Below are positions 63,856 to 64,000 of a stretch of DNA of 64,000 bases, in pieces. The notes beneath the pieces are model-generated. The model saw only the letters and a list, made by a program, of their open reading frames with translations. It was not told the origin of the DNA and searched no databases. Positions within the stretch are counted from its first letter, which is position 1. Each line of letters opens with the position of its first letter. This DNA comes from Mycobacterium scrofulaceum (GTDB lineage: Bacteria; Actinomycetota; Actinomycetes; Mycobacteriales; Mycobacteriaceae), in NCBI RefSeq assembly GCF_001667885.1, contig NZ_LZJW01000040.1, forward strand, positions 29,474 to 93,473, written 5' to 3'. A program made the position numbers and the translations under genes.

Positions 63856-63999
63856 CGCAAGCTGATGAACGACGGGCAGCGCCCGCTCGCGGTCGGATTC
63901 TTCTTCTCGCTCGGCCATTCCACGGTGGTGTTCGCGCTGGCGGTCCTGCTGGCGTCCGGGGTGAAGACCATCGTCGGGCCGGTCCGCGACGACTCGTCG
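63780..63999. repeat. 76-bp perfect inverted repeat with 68-bp spacer (fold-back)
   Basis: Bases 63924-63999 are the exact reverse complement of 63780-63855. The spacer 63856-63923 is the unique piece of the same gene that normally precedes the repeated part. This is a fold-back junction rather than a designed repeat. Confidence 0.95.
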
Positions 64000-64000
64000 C
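63856..64000 (+). pseudogene. Inverted 5' fragment of the nickel permease gene
   Basis: Read on the plus strand, this stretch encodes RKLMNDGQRPLAVGFFFSLG and then HSTVVFALAVLL, which is the region before and overlapping the start of the minus-strand nicT segment. It is open to the end of the window. The NiCoT family has such a TTRKL and LGHS(T/S) stretch right after its nickel-binding helix, so the piece is clearly from the same gene, in the opposite direction. Confidence 0.8.

Overview
The window is GC-rich actinobacterial DNA. Over most of its length the gene order matches, in reverse orientation, the Mycobacterium tuberculosis segment I remember as running from Rv2913c down to about Rv2859c. 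Two PPE genes and many mycobacterial family proteins (DUF2469, DUF2631, Rip1, LppW, DacB2, an MPT63-like protein) point to a slow-growing nontuberculous Mycobacterium. I cannot name the species from the sequence alone. I recognised no tRNA, rRNA, CRISPR array or insertion sequence.

Region 1 (1-22.4 kb) is conserved core. It holds the end of an amidohydrolase gene, a TetR regulator, dacB2, the rpsP-khpA-rimM-trmD ribosome and tRNA operon, lppW, rplS-lepB-rnhB-DUF2469, a GAF-ANTAR regulator, an epimerase, fdhD, the yraN-comM-dprA DNA-uptake block, viuB, an FMN-dependent hydroxy-acid oxidase, xerC, an M23 peptidase, rpsB-tsf, an amidase and a MarR regulator. rpsP and rplS have nearly identical promoters. 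The MarR gene has a perfect inverted repeat over its start codon.

Region 2 (22.8-28.2 kb) is a patch of small, possibly stress-related genes: ChaB/SAP-like, DUF2795, an SDR, a 58-residue acidic protein, an MPT63-like secreted protein, an acyltransferase, a GlnR-like regulator and CsbD. Region 3 (28.2-42 kb) returns to core: pyrH-frr-cdsA-rlmN, a 58-bp tandem repeat that duplicates the 3' end of rlmN, DUF2631, dxr-rip1-ispG, a GNAT protein, a penicillin-binding lipoprotein, a DUF1707 protein, mapB and cobQ. Several genes that flank these in M. tuberculosis (as I recall them) are absent. Region 4 (41.8-46 kb) is accessory: a hydrolase-like protein, a class I amidotransferase, and two tandem copies of a module made of a small LpqS-like exported protein and a PPE protein, the second PPE being short.

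Region 5 (46-64 kb, minus strand) is a complete locus for a high-affinity, oxygen-tolerant [NiFe] hydrogenase of group 1h (actinobacterial Hhy type). In transcription order it encodes a nickel permease, HypA, HypB, the small and large subunits, a NifU/four-Cys Rieske-like protein, three uncharacterised proteins (DUF5947-like, DUF6084-like and a 441-residue protein), a 39-residue membrane peptide, the maturation protease, HypC, HypF, a SIS-HypC fusion, a SIS protein, HypE, a second HypC, HypD, a DUF6390-like protein and a phosphodiesterase-like protein. Most junctions are ATGA overlaps or gaps of a few bases, so the genes downstream of the structural genes look like one long transcript. The expected role is oxidation of trace H2 to feed the respiratory chain during starvation. 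The last 220 bases are an inverted fold-back that breaks the nickel permease gene and looks like a chimeric junction.
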